Positions 12,103 to 24,330 of a DNA stretch of 64,000 bases are shown in pieces. The stretch lies in assembly GCA_024138015.1 (NCBI GenBank), contig JAMXBB010000009.1, positions 7,416,863 through 7,480,862 on the forward strand, given 5' to 3'. The notes under the pieces were generated by a model. That model was not told the origin of the DNA and searched no databases. It saw only the letters and a program-made list of their open reading frames with translations. Origin of the DNA: Lumnitzera littorea (taxonomy: Eukaryota; Streptophyta; Magnoliopsida; Myrtales; Combretaceae). The position numbers were made by a program, and so were the translations under genes. How positions within the stretch are numbered: position 1 is the first letter of the stretch; every line of letters starts with the position of its first letter.

Positions 12103-12906
12103 CTAATTATTCAAGTGATGGGCTTTGTTAATTAAGCCAGCCCCTTCATTCTTGTTGGAAGTGCCTTCTTTAGTAGGCTTTGAGTTTTGGGTTTTGGTTT
12201 TGATGAAAGTTTTTGACAATGGTGGGAAGTTCATTGGAGCATGATATAACCTGTCACCCTTTTTGCCCCTAGCTTGCATTCTTTGCCATTCTTTTGTTGG
12301 GGTTGGAATGTACCCTAACCCATACCCAACCTGGCCTTCTTTATATTTCGACCTCTCTCCTTTCTGCTGATTGGTGATCATACATACCTCATTAAACATC
12401 TAGAGTCCAAAGTCCTCTTGTTCTTCTGTATCGATATAGGGTATGGCTGTTTCTTTATAGATTTCATAATCTTAGTCGCTCAGAATTGTGATAACTTAGC
12501 CATTAGAGATGAACTTAACTTTCTAGTGAAGAGTTGATAGTATGTCCCCTGCTGAATGTATCCAAGGCCTTCCCAATAACAAATTGAAGGTCCTTGGAAT
12601 GTCTAAAACTTAGAATGGGATGCTGAACGTTTACGGGCCGATATCAACTGATAAGTCTACCTCCCCTATTATCTCTCTCTTGGAACCATCAAAAGCTCTT
12701 ACCGTTGTTGAACTAGGTTTGATAACGGTTGTATCGATGCCCAATAGATCCAGGGTAGCTAAAGGACAAACATTTAGAGACGACCCATTGTCGATGAGGA
12801 CTCTTATCGCGATGATGTTATTTATCCTTACAATTATAAACAGAGGCTTTGTATGTTGGGTACCTTCTTCGCCCAATTCCTTGGTAGAGAAGGAAATTTG
12901 ATCTAT
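12103..12906 (-). pseudogene. Tat-A protease and glycine-rich linker
   Basis: The aspartic protease is at about 12631-12876: VLIDNGSSLNVCPLATL holds the catalytic D-N-G in place of the usual D-S/T-G. LLGRPWIHSAGDILS, about 12535-12600 after a stop, is the second conserved protease segment. Toward RT lies a segment (12103-12399) with GQVGYGLGYIPTP, a Gly-rich motif seen in this position in Ogre/Tat polyproteins. The domain lies between gag and RT. It would cleave the polyprotein. Stops break the frame at several points. Confidence 0.8.
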
Positions 12907-14885
12907 GGTGAGGATGGAATTGGTGACAGAGCTAATCCTTTCAGCTAGGATTTCATGAGGGACCTTAACATCCTTTAGTGTTCTAAATAAGGCCTCTCAG
13001 TGTAGGTCTGATGCCATCAATGGACTTATGAGAGATATTTGTGCTAGAGTCTTAGTGAGCTGGTCCATTATTTTGTACTCATTAGACTTGATCATTTTAG
13101 TGAAGGCAGTTAATCCTTCTTCATGTTCAGCTTGTTCGGTGTTTAACATTTTCCGTATGCCCTTCTTCTTTAAGTCTTCCTTTGGATTGTAGATTTTGCC
13201 GATGTGAGTGATCCCCCTATAAGAGAGCTTGATTGCCTTTAGTTTATTGCCTAGTAATTGAAGGGGGTAGCTTTATAATTTTCAGGGGCCATAGGTACGT
13301 GGAATGTGTACCTTTTAGTTTGGAGGACCTCTTTTTTATAGAACCTATAGACCTTTAGTTCTTGGTTTCGACCGATCATGTTGATGGTAGATTATGGGTG
13401 GTCAGATATCATATTGATGACAAGTCCATGGCTTGGCAGTAGGTTGTTGTTGACGTTTGGGGTAGGAGCCTCTACAAAATCTAGTTGTACTAAATCTAGT
13501 TGTATTGTACCTTCATCGATCAAATCTTGGATTTTGTTTTTCAATCTCCAGCATGAATCAGTTGAATAGCCTACTTGCCCTAAATGATATTGACATCTTG
13601 CATTAGGATCAAAGAACTTCGGCTTGTACCTTTCACTAGGAGCCTCAAAATGTAGCAAATTATCTCTTCTTAACTTCTTGAGCACCTGACTAAGTGGAAC
13701 TGGTATTTTAGTAATCTGTCTTGGGGCCCTATTAGCCTGTAGTTGGCTCCTATACTGTAATTGAGTTGGCAGAGGATTCATCCTAAAAGAAACCTGGGAG
13801 TTAGGTCTTGCATTCAAGTTGACTATGCTAACAGTAGCTTCTCTAGGTTTACTGGTGGTGGGTTTAGAAGAGGGTAGTCGCTTATCTGCTATTTCTTGCA
13901 ACTTGCTAGAGGAAATGGCACTCTCAATTCGGCACCCTACTTCCACTATTTCTGCAAAGTTAGAAGAGGCTTGTCTAATCAGGTAAGCGAAGTAGGGCCT
14001 CTCAAAAGTGTTAATGAAAGCCGCCGTTAGCTCTTTTTCAATCACAAGGGTAGATACCCTTACAACTAGGGAACTCTACCTTTGAGCATATTCTTTGAAG
14101 GACTCATTGTGCCTTTTCCTTAGGGCAACCAAATCCATCATTGTTGGTGCCACTTCGATATTAAATCTATATTGCTCATAGAATGCCTTAGCCAGCTTCT
14201 CCCATGTATTCACTTGATTTAAGTTCAACTAGGCATACCAAGTTAAGGTAAGGCCCATCAAGCTATCCTGAAAGGTTTGGACCATGAGTTGATCATACTG
14301 TGTATACTTGCCAATCTTATGTACATACAGCTGGGTGTGTAGCTTAGGGCATTCAGTCCCATTGTATTTTTTAAAATTAGGTACTTTAAATTTTTCTAGG
14401 AAGCTTCCATAATCGTAGGTAAAGAAGTCTATTATTCTAGCATGCTCGAATCCATCATACCCCTTGAGCATTTTCATTTTTTCAATGATCTATTAAGTTA
14501 ACCGCTCTTTGAGCTCCTTTAATCTGTCTTGGTCAACTTCAAGCTTTGGGTTGATTGGGAATGAGTAAGTATTCGACTCAAAGGTTGAGTTGGCCTTTGG
14601 AAATACCCCTTCAGTTTCAAAGGATCTAAAGCCCTGATTGCCTTTAGGGTAAGCTTCTTTTGTTTCAATGGATAGGATCTCAGTATTCTTTCTACAATGG
14701 GCTTTGGAGCACTCTTCATTTGATGGGGCTGTAGACCTAAGCAGAGAGATGCTGTCAGCAAGGAAGCTCAGTTGATCTACCATCTTTCCCATTGTTCGTT
14801 CTAAAGATTGGAATCTCAACTCTATGGAGTCAATAACCTCGAGGTTGTTGTCACCATTATTGTTGTTGTTTCCTTAGTTGGCCAT
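12907..14885 (-). pseudogene. Tat-A gag
   Basis: The start is set at an ATG complementary to 14883-14885, giving MAN then a stop, an Asn-rich run and LRFQSLERTMGKMVDQL, a likely coiled coil. The middle holds the capsid-like segment: CPKLHTQLYVHKIGKYTQYD, MVQTFQDSLMGLTLTWYA and ELTAAFINTFERPYFAYLIR. Near the end a CCHC-type knuckle reads CQYHLGQVGYSTDSCWRLK, in which the expected His is Tyr. The remainder to 12907 is linker before protease. The frame is broken at about 14480 and 14050-14230. Gag would bind the RNA and form the particle. Confidence 0.82.
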
Positions 14886-15167
14886 TCTAGTTTGAGTACG
14901 AGTTTTGATGGGGCTTCTCTAGAAGGTTTGATGTTTGAGAGCTATCTTGGCAACCTAGGGAAAACCACTTCTCAATAAGTTAGCATAAGGATATTTTGAA
15001 AAAGAATGCAAATGAATGAAATGCAAGTGAATCACATGGATGAAAAGGAGAGGATCGACAAATGATTAACAGAACGGCAAGTTATTCATTATTTTTGGAT
15101 TCCCAAAGTCATATTACATGAAAGAAAGAAAAGGTACAAATTCATTTATGCTAATTTCCTTTTATTT

Positions 15168-16653
15168 TTATGGGCTAGATGACATTTTCTTCTTCTTTTG
15201 GTCATGTTTAGTTGCTTCTTCAAATTCTTGAATTTTCTTTTGAGCCATCTTTAGCTGGTGTTCTAGGGCATGTGACCTTTTTCTAGATTCTCGGCATAAG
15301 TTCGCCCATTTATTCTTCTCATCATGGAGGATCTCCATACATGTTTTCATTTGGTCCATATAAGTCACCATTTTAGAGTTAGGGTGCATAAGGCAGGTTT
15401 GAAGGACTTCTGGTGCCCGATATTGCATCACGCCTACCTTATGAAGTCAATTGTATAAATACTCTTTGGTGACCCAATGTTTGTCTACTTCTCTTATGAA
15501 CTCACTCAGATCGATGTTTAGGCTTATGGTCCGTGTATCCCACCAAGCTTTGATCTTATGAAGTTTAGATACCTTTTCTATGGAGTGAAGCTCTTCGAGG
15601 TTAAGAGTGAATGATTCTAATGATAGTTTATGAACTATGTCCAGGATCCCTCCAAATTGTCTTACCATGTTGCTTAGATAGTAACCTGTACACCAGCTCA
15701 TCCTGATTAGTGGTACAGCATGGTAATTCTTGTAAATCAGTATGACCTTAGTGTAATTGCTCCACCTGGCAGTCTATAGTATGTCTTCTACTTAAAAATC
15801 TTGTAGAACCTTTATCTAGAGAAGGGTAGGGATATCTTCTGGTGATTTGATCTTATCGACAAAAGAATCAATAAGGTCAACCTTATTCACGAATGCTCCC
15901 TTTATTAAATCCAACCCCAAGCACTTAATGTGACTGACGAACCAAACCATTAATAATGCCATGCTTGACTTGAGATCTCCACAACCCCTTTCCTTAAGGA
16001 AATTAAGATTCCTTATCTGCTTAGCAAGTAGGGCAGGAATGTAAGATTTACCTTTCCTAGAATTGAGCCACTAACTCTATTACCTTAAAGCGTATAAGAA
16101 GAGACCCACTTGGGAATAAGATAATAGCGAACATAGCTAGCACATAGGCCTTGATTCAGTTTTCTCTCTAATTCCCCAAAAATAGCGCTTGATTGTTGGA
16201 GTTGGGCTCATTCTGAAACCAATAGACTAGATCCCATATTTTGATGGCATATTTGTTATAGACGTCTAGGGCTTCATTTATCTCAGTCTTATGGATCCCT
16301 AAGAATCATGAGAAAATATATGTTGGGCCGAAGTTGAGTTCTGGGACGTATATTTCATCCAAAGGTGGAGCTTAGAGCAATTAGGTGTACTCCTCTAAAG
16401 TTGGGCTAATTAGATGTGGTCCAAATTGGAAAGCCACTTCTTTGGGTTCCCAAAAATGGACTAAGGCCCTTACTAGCGTGATGTTAACCTTCACTTTGGC
16501 TAATGAGAGTATGGATCTAATTTTGTTGGTAATGAACTGTTACTCTCTCGGATTGAAGGTTTGAAACCATTGGCTAAGTATAGGCTTTGGGTTTGCAGGT
16601 TTGTGGACATGAATCTCTTTGGCGAGAACCCTGGCACTGGATGAGCTAGCCAT
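15168..16653 (-). pseudogene. Tat-A ORF1 upstream of gag (DUF7745-like)
   Basis: The start is the ATG complementary to 16651-16653 (MASSSSARVLAKEI). Readable pieces include ALVHFWEPKEVAFQFG and LISPTLEEYT, the pattern I associate with the plant domain DUF7745 found in ORF1 of Ogre-type elements. The C-terminal part (15168-15431) is charged and heptad-like (HALEHQLKMAQKKIQEFEEA), probably coiled coil, ending in a Lys-rich tail. In-frame stops and shifts are frequent. Its biochemical role is unknown. Position between LTR and gag on the same strand is typical of the Ogre branch. The domain name is from memory and needs a profile search. Confidence 0.7.
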
Positions 16654-17229
16654 TTTTGAAATATTACAAAGAAAGCATAAATTATATGGAAAAGACTAAT
16701 ATACAAGATCTCCTATGTACATCAATTCTAGGAAGAATACAGGAAAACTAAAAACTTTGGAATCTTTGTCATTTTTTTTTCTTTTTTTTCTATGTAACAT
16801 TGCCGTTTTGTTAATTATTTGTTGATCCTATGAAGTATAATGCAAGACAGGTAGATTCTAACGGTCCTTAAACTCTGTAACCTCACATGTTTATAAAGAA
16901 ACGGTTCTTTGGTCACATCGAAGTTTAAGTAGGGTAGCCTAATTGGCCCCGAACAGTGGTTGCCCCACTACGTCCGAGACTTTACACAATGGCTCCCTAT
17001 CTTAAGGTCCTATGACGGCCCGAGTTCGATCGCATTTACCATGCATTCATGATGCAGCAAAATAAATCTCATGCTTACTAAAATAAAAATGCTAATTAAA
17101 ACAAATATTTATACAAAGCAATCAATAAATAAACAAATCAATATATAAATAAATAAATAACTAAACAATGTGGGTAATTTGAAAAGCGATTTTCATTTCG
17201 AAATGTTTTTAAGTGGTTATCCCTCTTAA

Positions 17230-17250
17230 CGGTCCCTAGTGGAGTCACCA
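17230..17250 (-). other. Tat-A primer binding site (Arg-tRNA type)
   Basis: On the minus strand it reads TGGTGACTCCACTAGGGACC, 12 bases past the LTR end. The complement of plant tRNA-Arg 3' ends, as I recall it, is TGGCGACTCCGCTGGGGATC; the differences are mostly transitions. It fixes the direction of the internal region and shows that the right LTR is the 5' LTR. Confidence 0.75.
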
Positions 17251-17262
17251 AGCTATTGAGTC

Positions 17263-19839
17263 TGGTTTTTAACCCTCCCAATTCATTTTATAAAATTAAG
17301 TTTTTTCTAAACTGATCAATACTAAACCCTACCCATTTAATATTGACCCTTAACTAAGGTTTAAAGAAGACCATTTTTTCCAACTTGAAAAGATTTAGAG
17401 TCGCTACCTGACCAAAGTCAGGAAAAAAGGGTTAAGATATAACCAATTGGGTAGATTGGTTATAACTTAGCTACCGGCCTATCGATTAAAAAACCAAGTT
17501 ATAAATACGGTTTCTTAAAAACTAGAGATCTGGATCCAAGGGTTAAATTATTAAACCCTAAACAGGTACCACTTTTCACTTTTCGAATTTAACTTTGCTT
17601 TTCAAATATACCCTTTTTAATTTCTAAAAAACATCTAATTATGATACATGCAACTAAATTGATTAATTTACATAAATATCTAAAAATGAAAAAAATAAAA
17701 CTTTCCATATTTTAAGTTGCTTTGTACTTGCATACAGGTGTCTACATACCCGCTATTCATGATCAAACTTCCATAATTCGTTTATAAAAATTTTTAGTGG
17801 GTGGTTTGATTTTAATGTTTGAAAAAGGGTCGTATTTACATTTTTACTGAGTCCAATTTATTCAAGGAAATTCTTTTATTTTTGGAAACTCTAAAATAGT
17901 TCTAATTTGGAAAAGGGTTTATTTATTTTTCTAAGTGACAAACAGAAATCATAGTCTTTTTATTTACCTATTTATTTTTTATTTTATTTATTTCATATTT
18001 TTTTTCTTTTTCTTAATTTATTCATCACTTATCACTTATTACTTATTTAATAAAATAAAATAAAATTACCTTCTTTTTTTCTTCTTTCCCTTTTTTTTCT
18101 TTTTTCCTTTTTTTTTCTTTTCTTCTTTTTCTTCTTTTCTTTCTATTATTATTATTTTATATTACATTTAAATAAAAAAATAAACAAAATAAAACAATCA
18201 AAATAAAAAAATAAAATAAATGAATAAAACTTAAGACTGATTCGAATGCACAAGTCGGACCTAGGCGGATTAGACGGGTTGGATCAGGTCGGGTCGAGTC
18301 AGGTTGGATTAGCTCCACTGGATCCGGGTCGGTCTTCCCTAGCAACAATGTTGCAAATGTGATTCCGATCGATTGGAGCTTCAATTTGACTGGGAAATGG
18401 GACTTTTGTGATTTTCTGATTAGGTTTAGGGAGGATAGGTTTGATGCCTTATCATTTGGTGGCAATTAAGAGCGTTATCGAAGGTAATAGTTGGCGTCAG
18501 AGCTTGGGTGGCGTTGGAGGGGGTTGCTAGTCATGAATAATTGATTGGAGTAGGGTTTTTGGAGTGTCGCGAGCTCAACCGTAGGAGTAGTTTAGGCTGA
18601 GGGTGACTGACGGTGGTGGTTCAAGGGAGGTGAGCTTCGGTAGTTTAAGGTTTAAGGGTGGCGGTTGGGTTGAGCAGCTAAGGGTCGCGGCGGAGGTCGA
18701 AAGCAACTAGGTCGAGGAGCTTGAGTCACAAGGAGTCTTCCTTGAGTGGTGGCTTAGCTTGGGTTGGAGTGAAGAAAGGGAATCGAAGAGAGAGAGAAAG
18801 TAAGCTAAAGAGAGAAAGAGAATCGCCGAAGAGAAGGGAAGCTTGAGAGTTGATTTTGAAGCTTAGAGATGCCTCTCCTGCTCATTGACGTCCCTATTTA
18901 TACTTGAATTTCAACCCAGCAACAAAGGAAAGCTCGGATTGAAGTTAATGCAAGAGATCGAATTTTCAGTTTTTTTTTCTAATCTTTGAAGCTCGATTTG
19001 AATGTGTAATTAACCGAACTCGGATGCATCTTCTATACCGATTTATAGTAGGCTATATTTAGTATGAGATTGATGCAAGAAACCATGAGCCTGTGTATGG
19101 AATTTGTACAGAAATTGAAGCTAAAGTAGGGGGGGTGAGGGTAAGCTGTTCTTGAGAAAGAAAGTTGAGGAAACTCGAGAGAAAATGGAGGAAAACCGAG
19201 GGAAAGTGCTAACGTGGAGCTGATGTGGCGCCACGTTAGCCGACTCGACAAACCCCGACCTGCCATGTGTTACACTTAACACGTGGCAACTGACGTGGCA
19301 TGCTACGTGGCTGACAAGTGGCACTACATCAACAAAGGTTGTCCAATCTGATTATGCCATGTGTCAAGACACGTGGCAGTCTCTAATGTAAGAAAAACAT
19401 AAAGTAAGAAAAAGGCCTTCTTGCCTTTGTTAAGTTTCGAACTGAAGACCTCATGCTTAATGCTAGTATTATATCCATATGCTTAACCATCAAGCCGTTG
19501 ACCTATGCCTTATCCATATGTTCAATTGGACGCGGTCAGCTTGGGCCATATTTAAATCTAAGCCTGAGTTCGATGGCCCAACTTTTAAACCTAAATTTAA
19601 TCTAAAGAAATCTTTTATTTATTTTATTTTCATAATTTCTTTTTTTTTTTGTATTTTCTAAATTTCTTATTTTTTGTGCTTTTTTCCTATTTTCTTATGT
19701 TTTTCTAGAATTCCTATTTTTCTAAAGTTCTTCATTTTTTGGGGGCTTTCTTTAATTTTCTATTTTTTTAACTTTTTCTAATTTAGGATCCTATAACCCT
19801 ATTTGAAAAATAAAAGGGGGTAAAAATTAGGTGTCTACA
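17263..19839 (-). repeat. Tat-A right LTR (functional 5' LTR)
   Basis: 2577 bp. On the minus strand it begins TGTAGACACCTAATTTTTAC and ends GGGTTAAAAACCA. It has a TATA box at 18895-18902, an A/G- and CT-rich leader and an ACGT-core cluster at 19260-19375. It is the reverse complement of 6062-8336. The flank at 19840 is directly inside another element's integrase. Confidence 0.88.
18895..18902 (-). promoter_or_regulatory. TATA box of the Tat-A right LTR
   Basis: TATAAATA on the minus strand (GTATAAATAGGGACG), the counterpart of 6856-6863, upstream of ORF1 and gag. Confidence 0.6.
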
Positions 19840-20690
19840 TTCTTTGTCACAGACTGATGCAATTCTTGTAGTTCTTAGGCTCGGGCGACTCCAAATTGAC
19901 TCTTTTCGACAACTATAGGAACATAATCAAATTTAGGGGAATTGTGGGATCGAGGCCATAAACAACCTTGAAAACAGTTTTCATAGTAGTATTATGGACA
20001 GTTCAGTTGTATGCAAACTCCACAACTATTAGACATATATCATAATCTTTTAAATTCTTTCCTACAATAGCTCAAATTAAATTGCTTAGTATCCTATTCA
20101 CCACTTCAGTCTAGCTAACAATTTGAGAGTAGCTACTAGAGTTAAATAGGAATTCTAGAAAATAGCTAAGGAATTTGGTATCCCAATTTGAGACAATGGT
20201 CTTCGGTATTCCATACAGTCGAATAACTTTCTACAAAAAAAAAAAAAAATAGCAATATATGAAGCATCATTAGTTTAAAGGTACAAAATGAAGTGTGCTA
20301 TTTTACTAACAAAGATTAAATCTTTTCCCCTACATGTTTAGGGTAACCCTAGGATAAAGCCCATCCTGAGGTCAACTTAAGGTGAGGTCGATGCAAGTAA
20401 AGGCATATACTCTCTATTTAGCTCTCTCTTTCCGTTGGCACTCTTGCACACTTTGTAACTATCTTTCAATAGGTTAGCTATTTTAACCTCTCAATGATGA
20501 CCAAATAATCCATTATTATGAGTCTTCCTCACCAACAACTTATGCATGGAACAACTCAATATGCATAACCTTCTTTCCTTGAACATATAGCTATCCTTGA
20601 GATAATATCCTCCAATAGCAACTCCATCTTTGCATTGCTTAAGAATAGGACTAAAATAGGGGTCGTGAGCATACTACTTAGTGACAAGCA
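19840..20690 (-). pseudogene. Reina-like integrase (truncated)
   Basis: Degenerate but readable: LRMGFILGLP for the usual ISMDFVLGLP, DLIFVSKIAHFI, TNDASYIA, and near the cut VFKVVYGLDPTIPLNL followed by LQELHQSVTK. The expected chromodomain, if any, would lie beyond the cut. An A-tract at 20235-20249 falls inside the coding homology. The catalytic triad is largely destroyed. Confidence 0.75.
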
Positions 20691-22140
20691 AAAATCCTAA
20701 TAATTTTGTCTATACGGTGGTCAACAAGGTTTGTTGATGTGACAAGACATTTGTGACTACGTTAGCACTACCCTTCTTGTGTCAGATCACATAGGAAAAA
20801 CCTTCCATAAAATCTAGCCACTTTGCTTACCTTTTCAAAAGTTTGTTCTAACTTCTAAGATGTTTAAAAGACTTATAGTCTGTATAAATCACAAACTCTC
20901 ATGGTAATAAATAATGTTGCCAAATAGTAAGAGCTCGAAAAAAGAGAGTACAACTCTTTCTCATACATAGAGTAGTTCAGTGTGCCACCACTAAGCTTTT
21001 CACTATGGTAAGCAATCGATCGACTTTCCTACATCAAGACTACACCAATGCTAATGCCTAACACATTGCATTCCAATTCAAATGGCTTATCAAAATCTAG
21101 TATGGATGAGACAGGGGTAATAGTGAGCTTCTCCTTGATATCCCTAAAGCTCTACTCAGCTCTGTCATTCCATCAGAATTCATCATTCTTCTTTATCAAC
21201 TTAATCAAGGGGGTTGCAATTTTAGTAGAGTTCTTAATGAATCGCTTGTAGAAAGAAGCAAAGCCATGAAAACTTTGTACTTTAGTGACATTCTTTGGTG
21301 TTAGGCATTCTAAGATAACTTGGACCTTTTCCTCATATGCTTGGATTCTACCTTTAGATATTACATAACTAAGAAAGACAACTTCACTTTGAAAGAACAT
21401 ACACTTCTTCAGGTTCCCATACAACTTCTTAACTCATAAAATGTCAAAAACAGCTCGGAGATATTGAACATGGTTATTCAAGTCAGCATTGTACACTAAT
21501 ATGTCGTCAAAGCACATAACCACACATCTTTTGATCAGAAGATACATCACATGGTTCACAAGTTGCATAAATGTTCTCAATGCATTTGTAAGTCTGAATA
21601 GCATAATCAACCACTCATAGAAACCATGCCTAGTTTTGAAAGCAGTCTTCCATTCATTAGCAAGCCTAATGTAAATTTGGTGATAGCCTCTTCGCAAGTC
21701 AATCTTTGAGAATATCTTTACACCATGAAGCTCATCTAACATGTCATTGAGCCTTGTTATTAGGTATCCATACTTGGTTATAATATAGTTTATAGTTTGA
21801 CTATCGATACACATGTATCACGAACCATCCTTCTTTGGGACAATCTAAGCTAATATAGTGTAAGGACTCATGCTCTCCCTCACATAACCTCACTCTATTA
21901 GCTCATCCACTTGGTTTTTTTTAGCTTAGTAGCTTACTCGGGAATCATTTTGTAGGCAGCTTGGTTTAGCAAGGTTATGCGTGGTTGTAGATCAATACGG
22001 TGTTCTATGCTTTGGACTGGATGTAGTCCCTTAGGCAACTCAGTGGGGAACAAGTCAGAAAATTCATCAATCAAGCTTCTAATTAATAAAAACATAAGCT
22101 CATCAACCTTCTCAATAGCTTGGAGCTCTCTTTGACTCAT
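20691..22140 (-). pseudogene. Reina-like RT and RNase H
   Basis: The linker to RT (21934-22140) holds LIDEFSDLFPTELPKGLHPV and QSIEHRIDL. The RT core (21434-21814) shows FSKIDLRRGYHQIYI with the catalytic Asp, WKTAFKTRHGFYEWLIM and VVMCFDDILVY with the DD active site. The thumb and connection (21173-21424) show KKCMFFQSEVVFLSYVISKG and FHGFASFYKRFIK. RNase H follows at about 20700-21165 in poor condition. One stop separates the thumb from the RT core, and the usual LMPFGLTNAPSTF is changed to IMLFRLTNALRTF. Confidence 0.85.
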
Positions 22141-23985
22141 TACTAAAGCTTTCTTCTTACAAGCTTGGGTAAGCTGGTTTTAAGTCTCAATCACTTGGGT
22201 TGGTGTCATAGGTTGTAACACAATCTTTTTTCCATCCTTTACAAAGACATAAGTGCTCTTATATCTATTGTGAGTAAAATGTCAGTTAAATAACCATGGT
22301 CTTCCAATTAATACTTGTGAATCTCCTATGGGGATGACATCACCTACCACTTTATCCTTATACACATTTCCAATACTAAAAGTTATGGTTACTTATTTAG
22401 TGACGTGTAAAGTACCTTTATCATGAAGCTAATGTAGCTTATAAGGTTAAGGGTGCTTAAAGGTCAACAATCTTAACCTTTATACGAAGGATTATACAAC
22501 AACGTTGGTACAGCTTCCTCCATCCTCAATGATGGCATACAACTGTCCTTTAATGGTGCACTTAGTATATAATAAATTTCTCTTTGGTCTTCTTTGGAGC
22601 TTAGTAAAGAGCTCAAAACTCATCTTGGTAGTAGTATCATCACCTTTCCCTAGTCAGCATAGACATAGGTCTCCTCTTCCTCCTCAGCTTTAATTTTTCC
22701 AACATTCTTCTCCTCCTCTAGCTCACTCTTATTGGTATTATCCATTACATTTCCTCAGTGCACCATGGTACGTTGGTTCAAAAACTCAGCAGCTACATGT
22801 CCAAAACCTAAGCATTTAAAGCATTTTACCTCATACATCATCCATCCAAAGGTTTGTCCCTTCTCACATGTCCTTAGGGTTAGCGTATCATCAGCTCGAA
22901 TCTTCTGACCTACTCAGCCATCTTCCAATCAATAATTTTTTTCCTTGGCTCAAGATGGTCTCCACGGCTTGACATAAGCAGGTCGACGTGGAACAAGAGC
23001 TCGAAAAAAACTTGGTCAAGCTATGTTCGAGGCATTTCTCCTCTACTTTTCAACCCTCTATATTACTTTAATGGCCTCTTCTAGTGTATAGAACCTTTGT
23101 ACTTCAATAACGTTATGAATCTCATATTTGAGTCCATAGATGAATCTTGATACAGTGCAAGCCTTAAGTTTAACCACATCTACTTGGTTCATCAACATTT
23201 GAAATTCTCTCATATAGTTGTCAACATATCAGCTTCTTTAGCGATGCTCTTGCAACTTGGCAAATTTATCTTACAAGTAAATCTTGGGTACGAATCTTCC
23301 CTTCCACAATCTCTTCCCAATTTCGTACACCTCGTTGTCTATCTTTTGCTCTAACTGCATTCAGAATCTTTCACCACATGGTAGTATATCCAGAAAATTC
23401 AATGCAACAAGTCGAACCTAAATTACATCTATATACCCTTAAGAATCAATTACCTACTCTATCTTCTCTTCCTACTCTAAATACTCATCTACATCTCTAC
23501 TTCTATTGAAGGGTGGGATTTAGACCTTCATATTGCCAAGTCCTCGAGGTGTTTAGCATCTTCACTCTTGTGCTTAGTAATATTCATCCTCTTCTTCTTC
23601 CTCTCCGTTAGCCTTTACATCTTCATCATCAACATCTTCGTTATTCTCTTCCAACTCCAACCTTCGTCTAGCAACATGGTCTGCTATTCCTCCAGCTCGA
23701 TGGGGTTAAACGGGGCAATTAGCTCAACTATCTTAGCCATATCATCTCTTAAGAACATTCTAAGGTAGGTTACAATCAAGCATACCTTATGGTTGTTAAC
23801 TGTTGGCTTACATCGCAGTAGCTAAACTCTCAACAAAATTGATGAGTCTATTGAGCTTGTCATTGACTGACCAAAGGGTATTGCTATCATTTTGACCTCG
23901 TCTAGCATAAGCACCACTACTCAAATCACCAATAGCACCTTAAATACTTGAATCCAACCCATAGATCTTAACTCCATCTTGAGTA
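22141..23985 (-). pseudogene. Reina-like gag and protease
   Basis: Gag reads from about 23985 (NDSNTLWSVNDKLNRLINFV) through an acidic region near 23600 (ENNEDVDDEDVKANGEEEED) and a capsid-like part (YMREFQMLMNQVDVVKLKAC) to the zinc knuckle CFKCLGFGHVAAEFLNQRTM near 22800, in which the last Cys is Phe. The protease region, 22150-22700, is badly decayed, but its end (MEKRLCYNL, TPTQVIETQ-like) is traceable. Stops are scattered throughout. Confidence 0.75.
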
Positions 23986-24330
23986 AAATGAGATTAAGTG
24001 TATTTTCCTAATACAACCAATCTAATGGAGCTAGGTCTTGATTAATTTGTATCTAATTTAAAACTAATTTCAACGCCATACTTCTAGACTTACTTTTTAA
24101 GCAAGCTTATGAAGAATATCAACCTTTTGTTTATGAAGTTTTTCGATAAACTTATGAAGTGTTGTATTAATTCTTTTTAAAAAAGCTTCTGTAATACTTT
24201 CTAAAGATTTTCCAAACTAGTCTATTTTCAATCAATTCAAAGTTTTTGAATAAGCTTCTAAATGCAACTTAATTTTGCAAAATTAAACTTTCTGAAAATC
24301 CTTCTATAAGCTTGCACTCTTAAAGATTCA
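23986..24330. other. Unassigned spacer between two retroelement fragments
   Basis: A/T-rich. It has several AAGCTT-containing phrases but no protein similarity I recognise. It should contain the junction between the Reina-like and copia fragments; no LTR terminus is visible. Confidence 0.4.

Larger units (their letters stand above)
6062..19839 (-). mobile_element. Tat-A: Tat/Ogre-type Ty3/gypsy retrotransposon with inverted LTRs
   Basis: Minus-strand order is LTR (19839-17263), Arg-tRNA-like primer site, ORF1, gag, protease, RT, RNase H, second RNase H, integrase. The ORF1 upstream of gag and the second RNase H between RT and integrase are hallmarks of the Tat lineage (Ogre group). Most domains are readable but broken by scattered stops and small frameshifts. 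The left LTR (6062-8336) is homologous to the right one but lies in the opposite orientation, so this is not a simple intact element. The outer left edge is hidden in the gap. Confidence 0.88.
19840..23985 (-). mobile_element. Reina-like chromovirus fragment (Ty3/gypsy)
   Basis: Minus-strand gag, protease, RT, RNase H and integrase in order. The zinc knuckle CFKCLGFGHVAAE, the RT segment MLDELHGVKIFSKIDLRRGY and the RNase H-side phrase FHGFASFYKRFIK are characteristic of the Reina branch of plant chromoviruses. The integrase is cut in its C-terminal region by the Tat-A LTR at 19839 and the missing part is not found elsewhere in the window. No LTR was recognised. Stops and frameshifts are pervasive. 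Confidence 0.82.
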
